Source: Rubrivirga marina (lineage in GTDB: Bacteria > Bacteroidota > Rhodothermia > Rhodothermales > Rubricoccaceae). From it: a stretch of DNA of 64,000 nt. A program made the position numbers and the translations under genes. This document shows positions 41,910 through 51,079 of this stretch, piece by piece. The stretch covers positions 3,195,749-3,259,748 of the forward strand of contig NZ_MQWD01000001.1 in the NCBI RefSeq assembly GCF_002283365.1, read 5' to 3'. Below the pieces are notes generated by a model, which was not told the origin of the DNA, did no database searches, and worked only from the letters and a program-made list of their open reading frames with translations. Position 1 is the first letter of the stretch, and every line of letters begins with the position of its first letter.

Positions 41910-42908
41910 TCAGGCCGAGGCCGCGTCCTCGCTTGCGGGCGTGCGGCCCGAGTACGGCGCCGGATCGCGCTCGACCGCGATCGGGTGCACCTCCTCGGAC
42001 GGCTCGCCGACGGTCGGCGTCGTGTCCCTGTGGCCCGGTGGGTCCTCGCGGATGCCGCCGCCGACCTTCTCCGCCCAGGCCTGCGTGAACTCCGCGCCGA
42101 CGAGCACGATGAGCGCGGAGTAGTAGATCCAGACGAGGAGGAGCGCCAGCGACCCGGCCGCGCCGAACGCCGACCCCGGCTCGGCCCGGCCGAGGTAGAA
42201 TCCGATCGCCGTCTTGCCGATCGTGAACAGCACGGCGGTCACGATGGCACCGACGGCCACGTCGCGCCACGAGATCTCGGCGTCGGGCAGCACGCGGAAG
42301 AGGACGGCGAAGAGTGCCGCCGTCACGCCGAAGCTGACGACGAGGTTGAGGATCTGGACGCCCGTCCCGACGACGCCCTCCCCCGCGACCGACGCCGCGG
42401 CGTCACCGAGGGCGGCCAGCACCGAGCTAATCGCGAGCGACACGAGGAGTAGGAACGCGACGGTCAGCACCATCCCGAACGACAGGACCCGCTTGAAGAC
42501 GAGGGAGAGGATCGGCCCGCGCTCGTCGGCGGCCTCGACCTCCCAGGCGCGGTTCAGCGCCTTCTGGAGCTGCCCGAACGCCCCGGTCGCGCCGAACAAG
42601 AGCGCCGCGATCCCGGCCAGCTTGGCGCCGAGGCCGGCGCCCAGCGTGCTCGCGTTCTCGATCATCGTCCGGACGGCGTCTGCGGCGTCGCTACCGACGG
42701 CCGACCCGACCTGTGACGTGAGCATTTCCGTCACCTCCGCTGGCCCGATGAACGCGCCGGCGAGGGCCACGATGAGCACCAGCAGGGGGGGCAGCGAGAA
42801 AACCGTGTAGTACGCGATCGCGGCGGCCAGCGAGGTCACGTCGTCGTCGCCCACCTCGCGGACGGTCGTGGTGACGAGGTCTTTTGTGAGGGGCCAGGAC
42901 AGCGCCAT
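41910..42908 (-). CDS. YihY/BrkB-family inner-membrane protein
   Basis: A 332-aa membrane protein. The family opening DDVTSLAAAIAYYTVFSLPP is clear, followed by GIAALLFGATGAFGQLQKAL and four more helices, ending FGAAGSLALLLVWIYYSALI and VLVGAEFTQAWAEK. Six helices in total match the family. The C-terminal 50 residues are a charged cytosolic tail. Members were once called RNase BN, but that was a wrong assignment; the true role is unknown. ATG 42908 is followed by the usual charged N-terminus. It converges with the TerB-like gene. Confidence 0.92.
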   Translation of the reverse strand: MALSWPLTKDLVTTTVREVGDDDVTSLAAAIAYYTVFSLPPLLVLIVALAGAFIGPAEVTEMLTSQVGSAVGSDAADAVRTMIENASTLGAGLGAKLAGIAALLFGATGAFGQLQKALNRAWEVEAADERGPILSLVFKRVLSFGMVLTVAFLLLVSLAISSVLAALGDAAASVAGEGVVGTGVQILNLVVSFGVTAALFAVLFRVLPDAEISWRDVAVGAIVTAVLFTIGKTAIGFYLGRAEPGSAFGAAGSLALLLVWIYYSALIVLVGAEFTQAWAEKVGGGIREDPPGHRDTTPTVGEPSEEVHPIAVERDPAPYSGRTPASEDAASA

Positions 42909-42999
42909 GAGGTGGAGGCAGAGACGGGAGGCAGAAGAGAGGGGCACAGTCGGAACGCCCCGGGCGTGCTCCCGTTCGCCCCACCCCACGACTCCGGAT

Positions 43000-43329
43000 G
43001 TGCCCCACCCCCGTCTCGACGACGACGGCCAGACCGTTATACTCGACCTCCACGGCGCTCGGATTGACGAGGCCCTCCGCCTCGCGCAGTCCCTCGTCGT
43101 GCAGGCCGCCCGGTACGGACGCTCGACGGTCCGCCTCGTCCACGGCAGTTCGACGGCCGACCGCGGCGCCGACCGCACCATCAAGGGCACGCTCCACGCC
43201 GCGCTCGACCGCGGCGACTTCGACCAGCACGTCACGTCCGACTTCCGCCAGGACTCCGTCCTGATCCTCGGCATCGCGCCGGCCCCCTCCCCCCGCCCCG
43301 GCCGCCTCCGACTGGCGGACCTCCGCTAG
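43000..43329 (+). CDS. Smr-domain protein
   Basis: A 109-aa protein that is nearly only a Smr domain: VILDLHGARIDEALR (DLHG motif) at residues about 13-27 and TVRLVHGSSTADRGADRTIK (HG motif) at about 43-62. Smr domains are nicking nucleases or RNA-binding parts of MutS2 and related proteins. The start is ambiguous: an ATG at 42998 is in another frame, while the GTG at 43000 is in frame and sits just before the domain. Its stop is directly followed by the ATG of the next gene, so they are coupled. Confidence 0.82.
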   Translation: MPHPRLDDDGQTVILDLHGARIDEALRLAQSLVVQAARYGRSTVRLVHGSSTADRGADRTIKGTLHAALDRGDFDQHVTSDFRQDSVLILGIAPAPSPRPGRLRLADLR

Positions 43330-44034
43330 ATGGACCGACCCCGCATCGGCGTCACGACGTCGCTCAACCCCACCGACACCGGCGCCCGTGAACAGCGCCT
43401 CGACCTCGCCTACGTCCGTGCGGTCGAGCGCGCTGGCGGGCTCCCCCTCATCGTCCCGATGCTCGCGACCGACGAGGCTGCGGAAGCGTTCGCCGCCCTC
43501 CTCGATGGCCTCGTCGTGACCGGCGGCCCCGCCGTCACCGACGGGCTCGTGGGCGACCTCCCCGACGACATCGACGAGACCGACCCCGACCGGGTCGCGT
43601 CCGACGTCCGCGTCCTCCGCGCCTTCCTCGACGCCCGCCGGCCGACGCTCGGCATCTGCTACGGGATGCAGCTCGCGAGCGCCCTTCGGGGCGGCACGAT
43701 CTACGCGGACGTCGAGCGCCAGGTCGAGGGGACGGCCGTCCACAGCCGGGGACGGGGCGGGACGGTCCATCCCACGCAGGTCATCGAGGGCACGCGGCTG
43801 CGGCAGATCGTCGGGCGGGACGAGATCGAGGTCAACACGCGCCACGTGCAGGCCGTGGCGGAGCCGGGCCACGGGCTCGTCGTCTCGGCTCGGGCTCCCG
43901 ACGGGACCATCGAGGCGATCGAAAGCGCCGACGGGACGTTCATCGGCCTCCAGTTCCATCCCGAAGCGATGGAGCCCCCCCTGGACGCGGTGTTCGAGGA
44001 TCTGGTCGCACGTGCGCGCGAGGCCCGGCGCTAG
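43330..44034 (+). CDS. Class I glutamine amidotransferase-like hydrolase (peptidase C26 / PuuD type)
   Basis: A 234-aa protein of the gamma-glutamyl-gamma-aminobutyrate hydrolase branch. The nucleophile is the cysteine in LGICYGMQLAS (about residue 113), and the His/Glu pair is in LQFHPEAM (about residue 211). The DGLVVTGGPAV and VNTRHVQAV blocks are family-typical. PuuD degrades a putrescine-derived intermediate, which could link to the polyamine locus at 13-18 kb. Nothing else of the Puu pathway is nearby, so the substrate is open. It starts immediately after the Smr stop. Confidence 0.88.
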   Translation: MDRPRIGVTTSLNPTDTGAREQRLDLAYVRAVERAGGLPLIVPMLATDEAAEAFAALLDGLVVTGGPAVTDGLVGDLPDDIDETDPDRVASDVRVLRAFLDARRPTLGICYGMQLASALRGGTIYADVERQVEGTAVHSRGRGGTVHPTQVIEGTRLRQIVGRDEIEVNTRHVQAVAEPGHGLVVSARAPDGTIEAIESADGTFIGLQFHPEAMEPPLDAVFEDLVARAREARR

Positions 44035-44040
44035 TCCTAC

Positions 44041-44084
44041 ACCGGGCTTCCGTGAGGAACCGTCGGGGTCTCGGCCCGGTTTTT
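44041..44084 (+). terminator. Terminator after the C26 hydrolase gene
   Basis: ACCGGGC (44041-44047) pairs with GCCCGGT (44074-44080), and is followed by TTTTG (T-run 44080-44084). The 26-nt loop can form an inner hairpin. It separates the Smr-C26 unit from the transglycosylase-like gene. Confidence 0.6.
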
Positions 44085-44121
44085 GAAGGAACAGAGAGCG
44101 ACTGAATCCTACTTCTTGCAC

Positions 44122-46089
44122 ATGTCCATCCCGCCCGATCCCTTCCGCCCGATCCCGAACGACGACGACCACCTCGTCGACGCAGAAGGCGCTCCCGTCG
44201 ACGAGCACGATGACCTTTCTGTGGGAGGCGCGAGCGGCCGGCGTCGGTTCCGCGAGGCCGCGCTGATCCCGCTCGTCGCCCTCGCTGGGATGGTGGCGAT
44301 CGCGGTCGTGGCCTTTGCCGCCTCGGGCGGGGAGATGCGCCCCGCCCAGTCCGCCGAGCGGCCCCAGTCCGAGACCGAGGTGGAGGACCCCGTCGTCCCG
44401 TTCAGCCCGGACGACCCGTATACGTTCCGCGGGCTCGACATCCACCCCGACCGGCTCTACGGCCAGTACTTCGCCGGCGCCTTCGCCGCGCTCCCGGCCG
44501 ACGCCAGCGCGGAGAGCAACCACCTCGCTGACTTCCGCTGGCGCCTCGACATGTACCGCAAGGCGTACGGCGTCGACGACAACTTCACCGTGCGCGTCCT
44601 CGACGACCGGACGGGCGAGACCTTGGAGGTCTACCAGCTCCGCGACGTCAAGGACCGTTTCGACGGCCGCGGCCAGGCCGACTGGGACGCCGTCAACCGC
44701 GAGCGCCGGACGGCCACGACGCGGCTCCGCGACAAGTGGAAGTCCTACGGCATCCCGGAGGACGCCATCGTCATCCGCTGGGGCTACGCCGACCAGACGC
44801 TCGAGGCCCGCGAGCGCGACGCCCGCTACCTGACCTACGAGGTGAACCTCGCCCGGCGTCTCGGCCTCAGCGTGCTCGCCACGGAGATCGGGACCGTCGA
44901 GACGTTCAACCAGGACCAGCTCGTGTCGTCGGTCGGCGCGCGGAGCCGGTACCAGATGATGCCGGACATCCTGCAGATGTTCGACGTCGAGCAGTACCGC
45001 GTGCCCGTGGCGTCGGGTGGAAGCGTCGAGGTCCGCGAGGAGCGACACCCGCTCCTGGCGATGGAGCCGTACATGATGCTCGTCCGTGCGTATTCGAACT
45101 CCGTCGGTCACGAGCTCCCCGGCATCTCGGCGTACCACACGGGCCCCGGAAACATCTTCAAGCTGTACCGGGAGTACATCCGCGCCAACCCCGGCCGGGC
45201 CCGCGGCGAGCACGTTTCCGACGCCTACATGTGGGGCGTGACGGACGGGTTCGAACAGGTCGACGCCGTGTCGAGCTTCGGGCCGCAGTCGCGGGTCTAC
45301 CTCCTCAAGGCGTACGGCGCCCTCCGCGCGACCGAGGACCGGGTGATCGACCCGGCCGCCTCGATCCACGCCGAGCGGGTCCGGATCAAGCCGGGCACGA
45401 CGGTCAGCCTGTCGCAGATCCTGACGGCCCTCGAGCCGCACCAGCGCCGCCTCGAGTGGGGCCCGATTGACGGCTCGACGATGTACGAGCGGTTCCGCGA
45501 CCTGAACAAGCACATCGACCTGCCGATGTCGCCGTCCGGCGGGGTGCCCGCCTCGGGCGACCTCCGCCTGTCCTCGTCCTCGCGCGACGGGAAGCCGGTC
45601 CGGTTCTTCCTTCCCGAAGGCGCGACCGCCGTGCTCCGCGGCGTCGGCCTCGACGTGATCGGCGAGGTCGACGTGTTCGACGAGCGGACGCACCTGCTCG
45701 ACGAGGACGAGGTGACCTCCGCCGACCGCGCCTACCAGCGGCTCGTGGCCGACGCCGGCCGGTTCGGCTTCACGCGCTCGGCCCAGCAGCGCCTCGAGAC
45801 GATCCACGATCAGCTGCAGGAGCTCGCGGCCCAGAACCCGGACTCTCGGTACCGCCAGACCCAGGCGAAGGTGGCCCGCATCCACCGCTCGATCTGGCGG
45901 ACGTCGTCGTTCCGCGACCTCGTCGCCACGACCGAGACGCTGCTCTCCGTCGACCCCCGCGTCAACCTCGGCCGCCAGCCGGTCGCCGACCTCACGCCGG
46001 ACTCGACCCCCACGCCCCGTCCGCGGACCCAGGTCGACCCCATCCCGGCCAAGCCGCCGACGATGGAGGACGACGTCCGGTACGAGTAG
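44122..46089 (+). CDS. Membrane-anchored lytic transglycosylase-like protein
   Basis: A 655-aa protein. The cytosolic N-terminus (about 45 residues, acidic) is followed by one membrane helix (EAALIPLVALAGMVAIAVVA), so the rest is periplasmic. A region at about residues 265-365 resembles an SLT domain: a candidate catalytic glutamate in LATEIGTVE, then ARSRYQMMPDI (compare GLMQLMP) and ISAYHTGPGNIFKLY (compare YNAGPG). The C-terminal part is helical and charged. It may cleave murein during wall growth or division. ATG 44122 is preferred to 44083 because the latter adds only spacer-like residues. Confidence 0.75.
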   Translation: MSIPPDPFRPIPNDDDHLVDAEGAPVDEHDDLSVGGASGRRRFREAALIPLVALAGMVAIAVVAFAASGGEMRPAQSAERPQSETEVEDPVVPFSPDDPYTFRGLDIHPDRLYGQYFAGAFAALPADASAESNHLADFRWRLDMYRKAYGVDDNFTVRVLDDRTGETLEVYQLRDVKDRFDGRGQADWDAVNRERRTATTRLRDKWKSYGIPEDAIVIRWGYADQTLEARERDARYLTYEVNLARRLGLSVLATEIGTVETFNQDQLVSSVGARSRYQMMPDILQMFDVEQYRVPVASGGSVEVREERHPLLAMEPYMMLVRAYSNSVGHELPGISAYHTGPGNIFKLYREYIRANPGRARGEHVSDAYMWGVTDGFEQVDAVSSFGPQSRVYLLKAYGALRATEDRVIDPAASIHAERVRIKPGTTVSLSQILTALEPHQRRLEWGPIDGSTMYERFRDLNKHIDLPMSPSGGVPASGDLRLSSSSRDGKPVRFFLPEGATAVLRGVGLDVIGEVDVFDERTHLLDEDEVTSADRAYQRLVADAGRFGFTRSAQQRLETIHDQLQELAAQNPDSRYRQTQAKVARIHRSIWRTSSFRDLVATTETLLSVDPRVNLGRQPVADLTPDSTPTPRPRTQVDPIPAKPPTMEDDVRYE

Positions 46090-46093
46090 ACCC

Positions 46094-46122
46094 CCGAGGC
46101 CGGCCCGGTCGGCCGGCCTCGG
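46094..46122. terminator. Bidirectional hairpin between convergent genes (12-bp perfect stem)
   Basis: CCGAGGCCGGCC (46094-46105) pairs perfectly with GGCCGGCCTCGG (46111-46122) around a 5-nt loop. It fills the gap between the stops of the transglycosylase-like gene (46089) and the cupredoxin gene (46123). No T-run follows on either side. Confidence 0.7.
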
Positions 46123-46638
46123 TCAGTCGGCCGGCGTCGAGACGAGGGTGCCCTGCATGAACCGGAAGTGGCCGGGGTAGGTGCAGAGGAACGGGTAGCG
46201 CCCCGGCGGCGGCATCGTAAACACGACGGCCGTCCGTTGCCCCGGCCGCGCGAGGGGCGTGTAGAACAGGATGGCCTCGTCCTCCGGGATGTTGTCGGGC
46301 GCCCCGGCGGCCTCTCGACCGACCCGCTCGACGGCCGCCTCGGACTGGACCACGACGACGTTGTGGACCATCGCCGGGCTCGTCGTCGTGGAGTTGTCCA
46401 TGACGAGGCGGACCGTCGCTCCGGCCGGCGCTGTGACCTCGCCAACCGCATAGCTCATCGCGTTCCGGACGGCCGGCACGACGAGCTCCTGATCGACCTC
46501 CTGCGCGAAGATCGCCTGCTGTTCCGGCGACGGACCGGGCGGCTCGGCGCACCCCGCGCCCAGCCACACGAGGGCGGCCGCGACGACGCCGAGGCGGCCG
46601 ACCCTGACGGCCGCACTCGGGGACCCAGCGCTCCTCAT
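46123..46638 (-). CDS. Cupredoxin (plastocyanin/azurin-like) lipoprotein
   Basis: A 171-aa blue-copper protein. The N-terminus has a signal and lipobox (LVWLGAGCAEPP). The type-1 copper ligands are visible: first His in AMVHNVVVV, then Cys, His and Met in FLCTYPGHFRFMQG. The family shuttles electrons in the periplasm, often for cytochrome oxidase or nitrite reductase in this phylum. The insertion AGAPDNIPEDEAILFYTPLA between the ligand sets is usual for the azurin/auracyanin type. ATG 46638 is the natural start. ppk1 ends 14 bp upstream on the same strand. Confidence 0.92.
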   Translation of the reverse strand: MRSAGSPSAAVRVGRLGVVAAALVWLGAGCAEPPGPSPEQQAIFAQEVDQELVVPAVRNAMSYAVGEVTAPAGATVRLVMDNSTTTSPAMVHNVVVVQSEAAVERVGREAAGAPDNIPEDEAILFYTPLARPGQRTAVVFTMPPPGRYPFLCTYPGHFRFMQGTLVSTPAD

Positions 46639-46652
46639 CCGTCCCGTCACAC

Positions 46653-48935
46653 CTAGAAGGACCACGCCGCGTCGTCTTCTTCGGTCCGCCGGCGGGCACG
46701 GCGCATGAGCGTGTCGTGGAAGGCGCGCACCTTCTCGTTCTCCCCCGGCCAGCGGAGCGAGTAGCGGCCGTCTGCCCCGAGGTCCCACGCCTGGCGGTTG
46801 TCTTCGAGACAGAATTTGAGCGTCCGCTTGAGCCGAGCCCGGGCCGTCTCGTCCTCGACGGGTGCGACCACCTCAACGCGGTCGTCCAGGTTGCGACGCA
46901 TCCAGTCGGCCGAGCCGATGTAGGTCTCGTCGTCGCCGCCGTTGTGGAAGTAGTAGATCCGGCTGTGCTCAAGGAAGCGGCCGACGATCGACACGATGCG
47001 GACGTTCTCAGAGTAGCCCTCGACCCCGGGCCGCATCCGGGTGTGGCCGCGGACGATGAGGTCGATCTGGACGCCGGCCCGGCTCGCGCAGTACAGCTCC
47101 TGGATGATCCCGACGTCGTCGAGCGCGTTCATCTTGGCGATGATCCGCGCCTTGCGCCCGGCCTTCGCGTGGGCCACCTCGCGGCGGATGAGGGACACGA
47201 ACCGGGAGCGGAGGTCGCGAGGAGCGACCGCCAGCGTCTGGTACTCCTGCTCCGGCGCGTAGCCGGTCAGGAAGTGGAACAGGCCGACGAGGTCCTCGCC
47301 GATGTCCTCGCGGCACGTGAACAGGCCGAAGTCGGTGTAGAAGCGGGCCGTCGTGGGGTTGTAGTTGCCCGTGCCGAGGTGGCAGTACGTGCGGAGCCCG
47401 CCGGGCTCCTCGCGGACGATGAGCGTCGTCTTGGCGTGCGTCTTCAGGCCGACGAGGCCGTACGCGACGTGCGCCCCCGTCCGCTCCAGCCGCTGCGCCC
47501 ACTCGATGTTGTTCTCCTCGTCGAACCGGGCCTTGAGCTCGACGAGAGCCGCGACCTGTTTGCCCGCCTCGGCCGCTCGGATGAGGGACCGAACGATGGG
47601 ACTGTCCTGACTGGTCCGGTAGAGCGTCAGCTTGATGGCGAGGACGCGGGGGTCCTCGGCGGCCTCCTCGATGAACCGCTGGGTCGAGGCGGCGAAGCTC
47701 TCGTACGGGTGGTGGACGAGCAGATCGCCCTTCCGGATGACGGAGAACATGTCGTCGTCGTCCTCCATCACCATGTGGCGCAGACGGATCGGGACGACGG
47801 GCTCCCACGGGAGATCCTTCAGGTCGGACCGGTCGACCTTGTAGAGGGCCTCGAGGCCGGCGAGGTCGAGCAGGCCGTCGACCTCGACGACGTCCTCGGG
47901 CTCGGTGAGGTTGAGCTCGCGGCGGAGCAGCTCGCGGACGCGGTCGGGCATCTCGGCCTCGACCTCGAGGCGGACGACCTCGGAGAACTTCCGCTCGCGG
48001 AGCTCCTCGGAGATCATCGACAGGAGGTCGTCGGCCTCCTCCTCGCTCCGGTCGACGCTCGCGTTGCGCGTGACGCGGAAGGCGTAGACGCCCTCGACGT
48101 CCATGCCGCGGAAGAGCTCCTCGGCGTTGTTGGCGATCAGGTCCTCGATGGCCACGAACTCGCCCTCGGACCCGTCGACGGGCATGAACCGAGCGCGGCC
48201 CGTGGGGACCTTCAGTCGGGCGAAGTGCTCGGTCCCGCGCGTCGGGTGGCGGAGCGTGACCGCCAGCGACAGCGACAGGTTCGAGATGAACGGGAACGGG
48301 TGGCCCGAGTCGACCGCGAGCGGCGTGAGGATCGGGAAGATGGTGCCGCGGAAGACCCGGTCGAGCTCGGCCTGCTCGTCGTCCTCCAGGCTGTCGTACT
48401 CGCGGACGACGACGCCGGCGGCGGCCAGTTCGGGGCGGAGCTCGTCCTCCCACACGCGCGAGAGCTCGGCCTGCATATCGAGCACGGCGGCCGTCGTGAG
48501 CTCGAGCTGCTCGCGCGGCGTCCGCCCGTCGGGCGAGAGCGCGCGGACGCCAGCGCCGAGCTGGCGCTTGAGACCCCCGATTCGCTTGCGGTAAAACTCG
48601 TCGAGGTTGTTGGCCGTGATCGCCACGAACCGGACGCGCTCCAGCAGCGGCACCCGCTCGTCGAGGGCCTGAAAAAAGACGCGCCAGTTGAAGTCGATCC
48701 AGCTCAGCTCGCGGTTGAAATAGAGCGCGGGGTGGTCGAGCGGGGCGCCGTCGGGCACCTCGACGGGCTCCACGGCGAGCGCGAGCTCCTGGTCGAGCGT
48801 CGGCTCCGGGGGCACGGCAGCGGTCTCGAGGGCAGGCGCCGCGTCGTCCGCGTCGGCCTCAGGCGTTGCGGCGGGCAGGTCGGGGAGGCCGTCGCCGGGC
48901 GTCGGCGTCGTCTCGGCGGTGGGTTCGTCGGCCAT
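46653..48935 (-). CDS. ppk1: Polyphosphate kinase 1
   Basis: A 760-aa PPK1, which reversibly makes inorganic polyphosphate from ATP. The N-terminal domain starts YFNRELSWIDFNWRVFFQAL and the head domain contains RVRFVAITANNLDEFYRKRI. Catalytic phospholipase-D-like parts include HHPYESFAASTQRF and the autophosphorylated-histidine region YGLVGLKTHAKTTLIVREE. The first 65 residues are an acidic Pro/Ala-rich extension not found in short PPK1s. A TACCTTGC box lies 17 nt before the ATG, as for the hydrolase at 4944. It could supply polyphosphate to the glucokinase at 54129. Confidence 0.96.
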   Translation of the reverse strand: MADEPTAETTPTPGDGLPDLPAATPEADADDAAPALETAAVPPEPTLDQELALAVEPVEVPDGAPLDHPALYFNRELSWIDFNWRVFFQALDERVPLLERVRFVAITANNLDEFYRKRIGGLKRQLGAGVRALSPDGRTPREQLELTTAAVLDMQAELSRVWEDELRPELAAAGVVVREYDSLEDDEQAELDRVFRGTIFPILTPLAVDSGHPFPFISNLSLSLAVTLRHPTRGTEHFARLKVPTGRARFMPVDGSEGEFVAIEDLIANNAEELFRGMDVEGVYAFRVTRNASVDRSEEEADDLLSMISEELRERKFSEVVRLEVEAEMPDRVRELLRRELNLTEPEDVVEVDGLLDLAGLEALYKVDRSDLKDLPWEPVVPIRLRHMVMEDDDDMFSVIRKGDLLVHHPYESFAASTQRFIEEAAEDPRVLAIKLTLYRTSQDSPIVRSLIRAAEAGKQVAALVELKARFDEENNIEWAQRLERTGAHVAYGLVGLKTHAKTTLIVREEPGGLRTYCHLGTGNYNPTTARFYTDFGLFTCREDIGEDLVGLFHFLTGYAPEQEYQTLAVAPRDLRSRFVSLIRREVAHAKAGRKARIIAKMNALDDVGIIQELYCASRAGVQIDLIVRGHTRMRPGVEGYSENVRIVSIVGRFLEHSRIYYFHNGGDDETYIGSADWMRRNLDDRVEVVAPVEDETARARLKRTLKFCLEDNRQAWDLGADGRYSLRWPGENEKVRAFHDTLMRRARRRTEEDDAAWSF

Positions 48936-48951
48936 GGGTCTGGGGGGGGCG

Positions 48952-48959
48952 GCAAGGTA
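48952..48959 (-). promoter_or_regulatory. Putative -7 box TACCTTGC upstream of ppk1
   Basis: On the minus strand TACCTTGCCGCC lies 17 nt ahead of the ppk1 ATG. A transcript starting a few bases downstream would be almost leaderless. It is identical to the octamer at 4917-4924. Confidence 0.45.
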
Positions 48960-49173
48960 GAACGGGCGAGCCGTCCCCGCGCTCCCGAGGCGGGCGGAGT
49001 CCTCGCGGAAGCGTCGTTCCGTTGTCCGGGCCCGATCTGGCCGGGAGGCCAACCGATCCGACCGGCCCTCGCCGATCTCGCCGCTCGCGTCGCCCTGCTC
49101 GTTCAGACCGAGGCCGACCCGATCCTCGGCGCCCCGCGCGGAGGCCCCTGCCTCGGGAGGCCGTCGGGCCGGG

Positions 49174-51054
49174 TCAGCCCTCCCACTCCATGAACTCGCC
49201 TCGGTCGATCGTCCTCCGCAGCGCGTTCAGTTCGTTCACCTGGGCCTGGAGGTCGGCGATGTCCTCGCCGGCCCGCTCGCGCGACTGGATCTCCGCCATC
49301 GTCGCCGTGATCGCCTCTTGGACGCGATCGAGCTTGAGGAGCCGCATCGACGACGTCGCGGTCTCGAACGGCGCGCTGTCCCGCCCCTTGACGGTCGTCC
49401 CGACCTTCGCCTTCCAGTTGTCGGTGCTGAGGCCGTGCCGCTCGGCGAGGGCCTCGGCGACGAGCACACGCGCGGACTCGCCGTGCTCGCCGCGAACGAA
49501 CGGGCCCGCGTCGATGGCGCCGGCCTCGAACTGGGCGATCAGGGCCTGGACGATCTCCCGCGGCGCCCCGGGCGTGAACTCGTCGACGCCCATCCGGGTG
49601 AGGACGTGCTCGACCATCGGCGTGCCGTGTTCGAGCATGAGCCGGATCAAGGACTCCTCCTCCGGTCGGAGCTCCGGAAGAGGGGGCGGCGTGCTCTCCT
49701 GGAACTCCGCGGTCTCAGGCTCGGGCCGAGGGCGCAACCGAGGCGGGGCCTGTCCCTCGAACTGGCGGCGGAGGTCGGTCTCGTAGACGTCGAGGAGCGC
49801 GGCGGCGCGGCGGAGGTACTCACCCGACTGGATCGGGTCGCCGAGCCGCTTGATCGTGCGGAGCACCTCGCGGACGGCGTCGCTCTTGCCCTCGGGCGTG
49901 GCGAGCGCGCCGGACTGGCGGGCCTGCAGCACGAGGAACTCGACGAAGTCCAGCCGCTCGTCGCGGAGGATGCCCCGGAACGCGTCGGCGCCGAACTGGC
50001 GGACGAACGAGTCGGGGTCGGCGCCGTCCGGCAGCGAGACGGCGTACGGCGCCAGGCCAGCGTCGAGGGCGACGTCGACCCCCTTCCGTGCGGCGCCCTG
50101 CCCCGCCGCGTCGGCGTCGAAGAGCAGAACGAGGCGCTGGACGTCGAGCTTCTTCAGGAGGTCCATCTGCTGCGGCGTCAGCGCCGTGCCGCTGGCGGCG
50201 ACGACGTTGCGGACGCCGGCGTCCCACAGCGACACCACATCGGCGTAGCCCTCGACCACAACGGCCTCGCGCTCCGTCCGGATCGACCGCTTGGCCTGCT
50301 TCATCCCGTACAGCACGCGGGACTTGTGGTAGACCTCGGTCTCGGGCGAGTTGACGTACTTGGCCGGCGTGTAGTCGTCGCTGCCCGTCTGGGTGTCCGG
50401 TAGGATCCGCCCGCCGAAGCCGAGCACCTTCCCGATGGGCGACAGGATCGGGAACATGAGCCGGTCGCGGAACACGTCGTAGTGGCCGCCGCCATTCCGC
50501 TCCTTCGCCAGCCCGACGGCCTCCAGAACCTCCGGCTTGTACCCCGCCTCGGTGGCCGTGCGGACGAGGCCGTCCCAGGCGGGCGTCGCGACGCCGATGC
50601 CGAACTCGCGGACGGCGTCCTTCGAGAACCCCCGCTTGCGGAGGTACTCGACGCCGCGCTCACCGTCCGGCGTCCCGAGCGTCGTGTAGAAGTAGCCCGC
50701 CGCAAACCGGAGCGCGGCGTGCATCGCGCCGCGGCGGTCGGCCTCCGGGCTCGTGCCCTCCTCCCGGATCTCGATGCCCGCTCGGTCGGCCAAGAGCCGG
50801 ACGGCGTCCAGGAACCCGACGCCCTCGATCTCCTCCACGAACTTGAACACGTCGCCACCGCGCCGGCAGCCAAAGCAGTAGTACAGGTTCTGCGACGGGT
50901 CGACCGAGAACGACGGGGACTTCTCGTTGTGGAACGGGCAGAGGCCCATGAACCGCTGGCCCTGCTTTTTGAGGCGCACGCGGTCGCTCACGACGTCAAC
51001 GAGGTCGGAGGCCGCGCGGACCTCGTCGATGGTGGCGTCTGGGATTCCGGGCAT
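49174..51054 (-). CDS. dnaG: DNA primase
   Basis: A 626-aa bacterial primase that makes RNA primers at the replication fork. The zinc-binding CHC2 domain uses C39, H42, C60 and C63 (LCPFHNEKSPSFSV and YYCFGCRRGG). The TOPRIM core has VVVEGYADVVSLWDAGV and the acidic LLFDADAAGQ motif. The C-terminal part, about residues 450-620, should bind the DnaB helicase. The start ATG 51054 matches the family (IPDATIDEVRAASDLVDVV). A TAAACTGC box (51072-51079) precedes it and overlaps the MOSC stop. Confidence 0.97.
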   Translation of the reverse strand: MPGIPDATIDEVRAASDLVDVVSDRVRLKKQGQRFMGLCPFHNEKSPSFSVDPSQNLYYCFGCRRGGDVFKFVEEIEGVGFLDAVRLLADRAGIEIREEGTSPEADRRGAMHAALRFAAGYFYTTLGTPDGERGVEYLRKRGFSKDAVREFGIGVATPAWDGLVRTATEAGYKPEVLEAVGLAKERNGGGHYDVFRDRLMFPILSPIGKVLGFGGRILPDTQTGSDDYTPAKYVNSPETEVYHKSRVLYGMKQAKRSIRTEREAVVVEGYADVVSLWDAGVRNVVAASGTALTPQQMDLLKKLDVQRLVLLFDADAAGQGAARKGVDVALDAGLAPYAVSLPDGADPDSFVRQFGADAFRGILRDERLDFVEFLVLQARQSGALATPEGKSDAVREVLRTIKRLGDPIQSGEYLRRAAALLDVYETDLRRQFEGQAPPRLRPRPEPETAEFQESTPPPLPELRPEEESLIRLMLEHGTPMVEHVLTRMGVDEFTPGAPREIVQALIAQFEAGAIDAGPFVRGEHGESARVLVAEALAERHGLSTDNWKAKVGTTVKGRDSAPFETATSSMRLLKLDRVQEAITATMAEIQSRERAGEDIADLQAQVNELNALRRTIDRGEFMEWEG

Positions 51055-51071
51055 GGGCGTGGCGGGGGCCG

Positions 51072-51079
51072 GCAGTTTA
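51072..51079 (-). promoter_or_regulatory. Putative -7 box TAAACTGC upstream of dnaG
   Basis: TAAACTGC followed by CGG on the minus strand lies 18 nt before the dnaG ATG and includes the stop codon of the MOSC gene. It resembles the other TAnnYTGC(CGG) boxes in the window, at the same short distance from the start. Confidence 0.3.

Noticed and set aside
42691-45885. 1064-aa minus-strand frame opposite Smr, the C26 hydrolase and the transglycosylase-like gene
   Set aside because: Three real plus-strand genes explain the coding signal. The antisense frame is compositional only.
48936-49173. A possible small gene in the 238-bp gap between ppk1 and dnaG
   Set aside because: The frames here have no protein-like composition, no start with a sensible upstream box, and no match I recognise. 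I see only the ppk1 promoter-like box.
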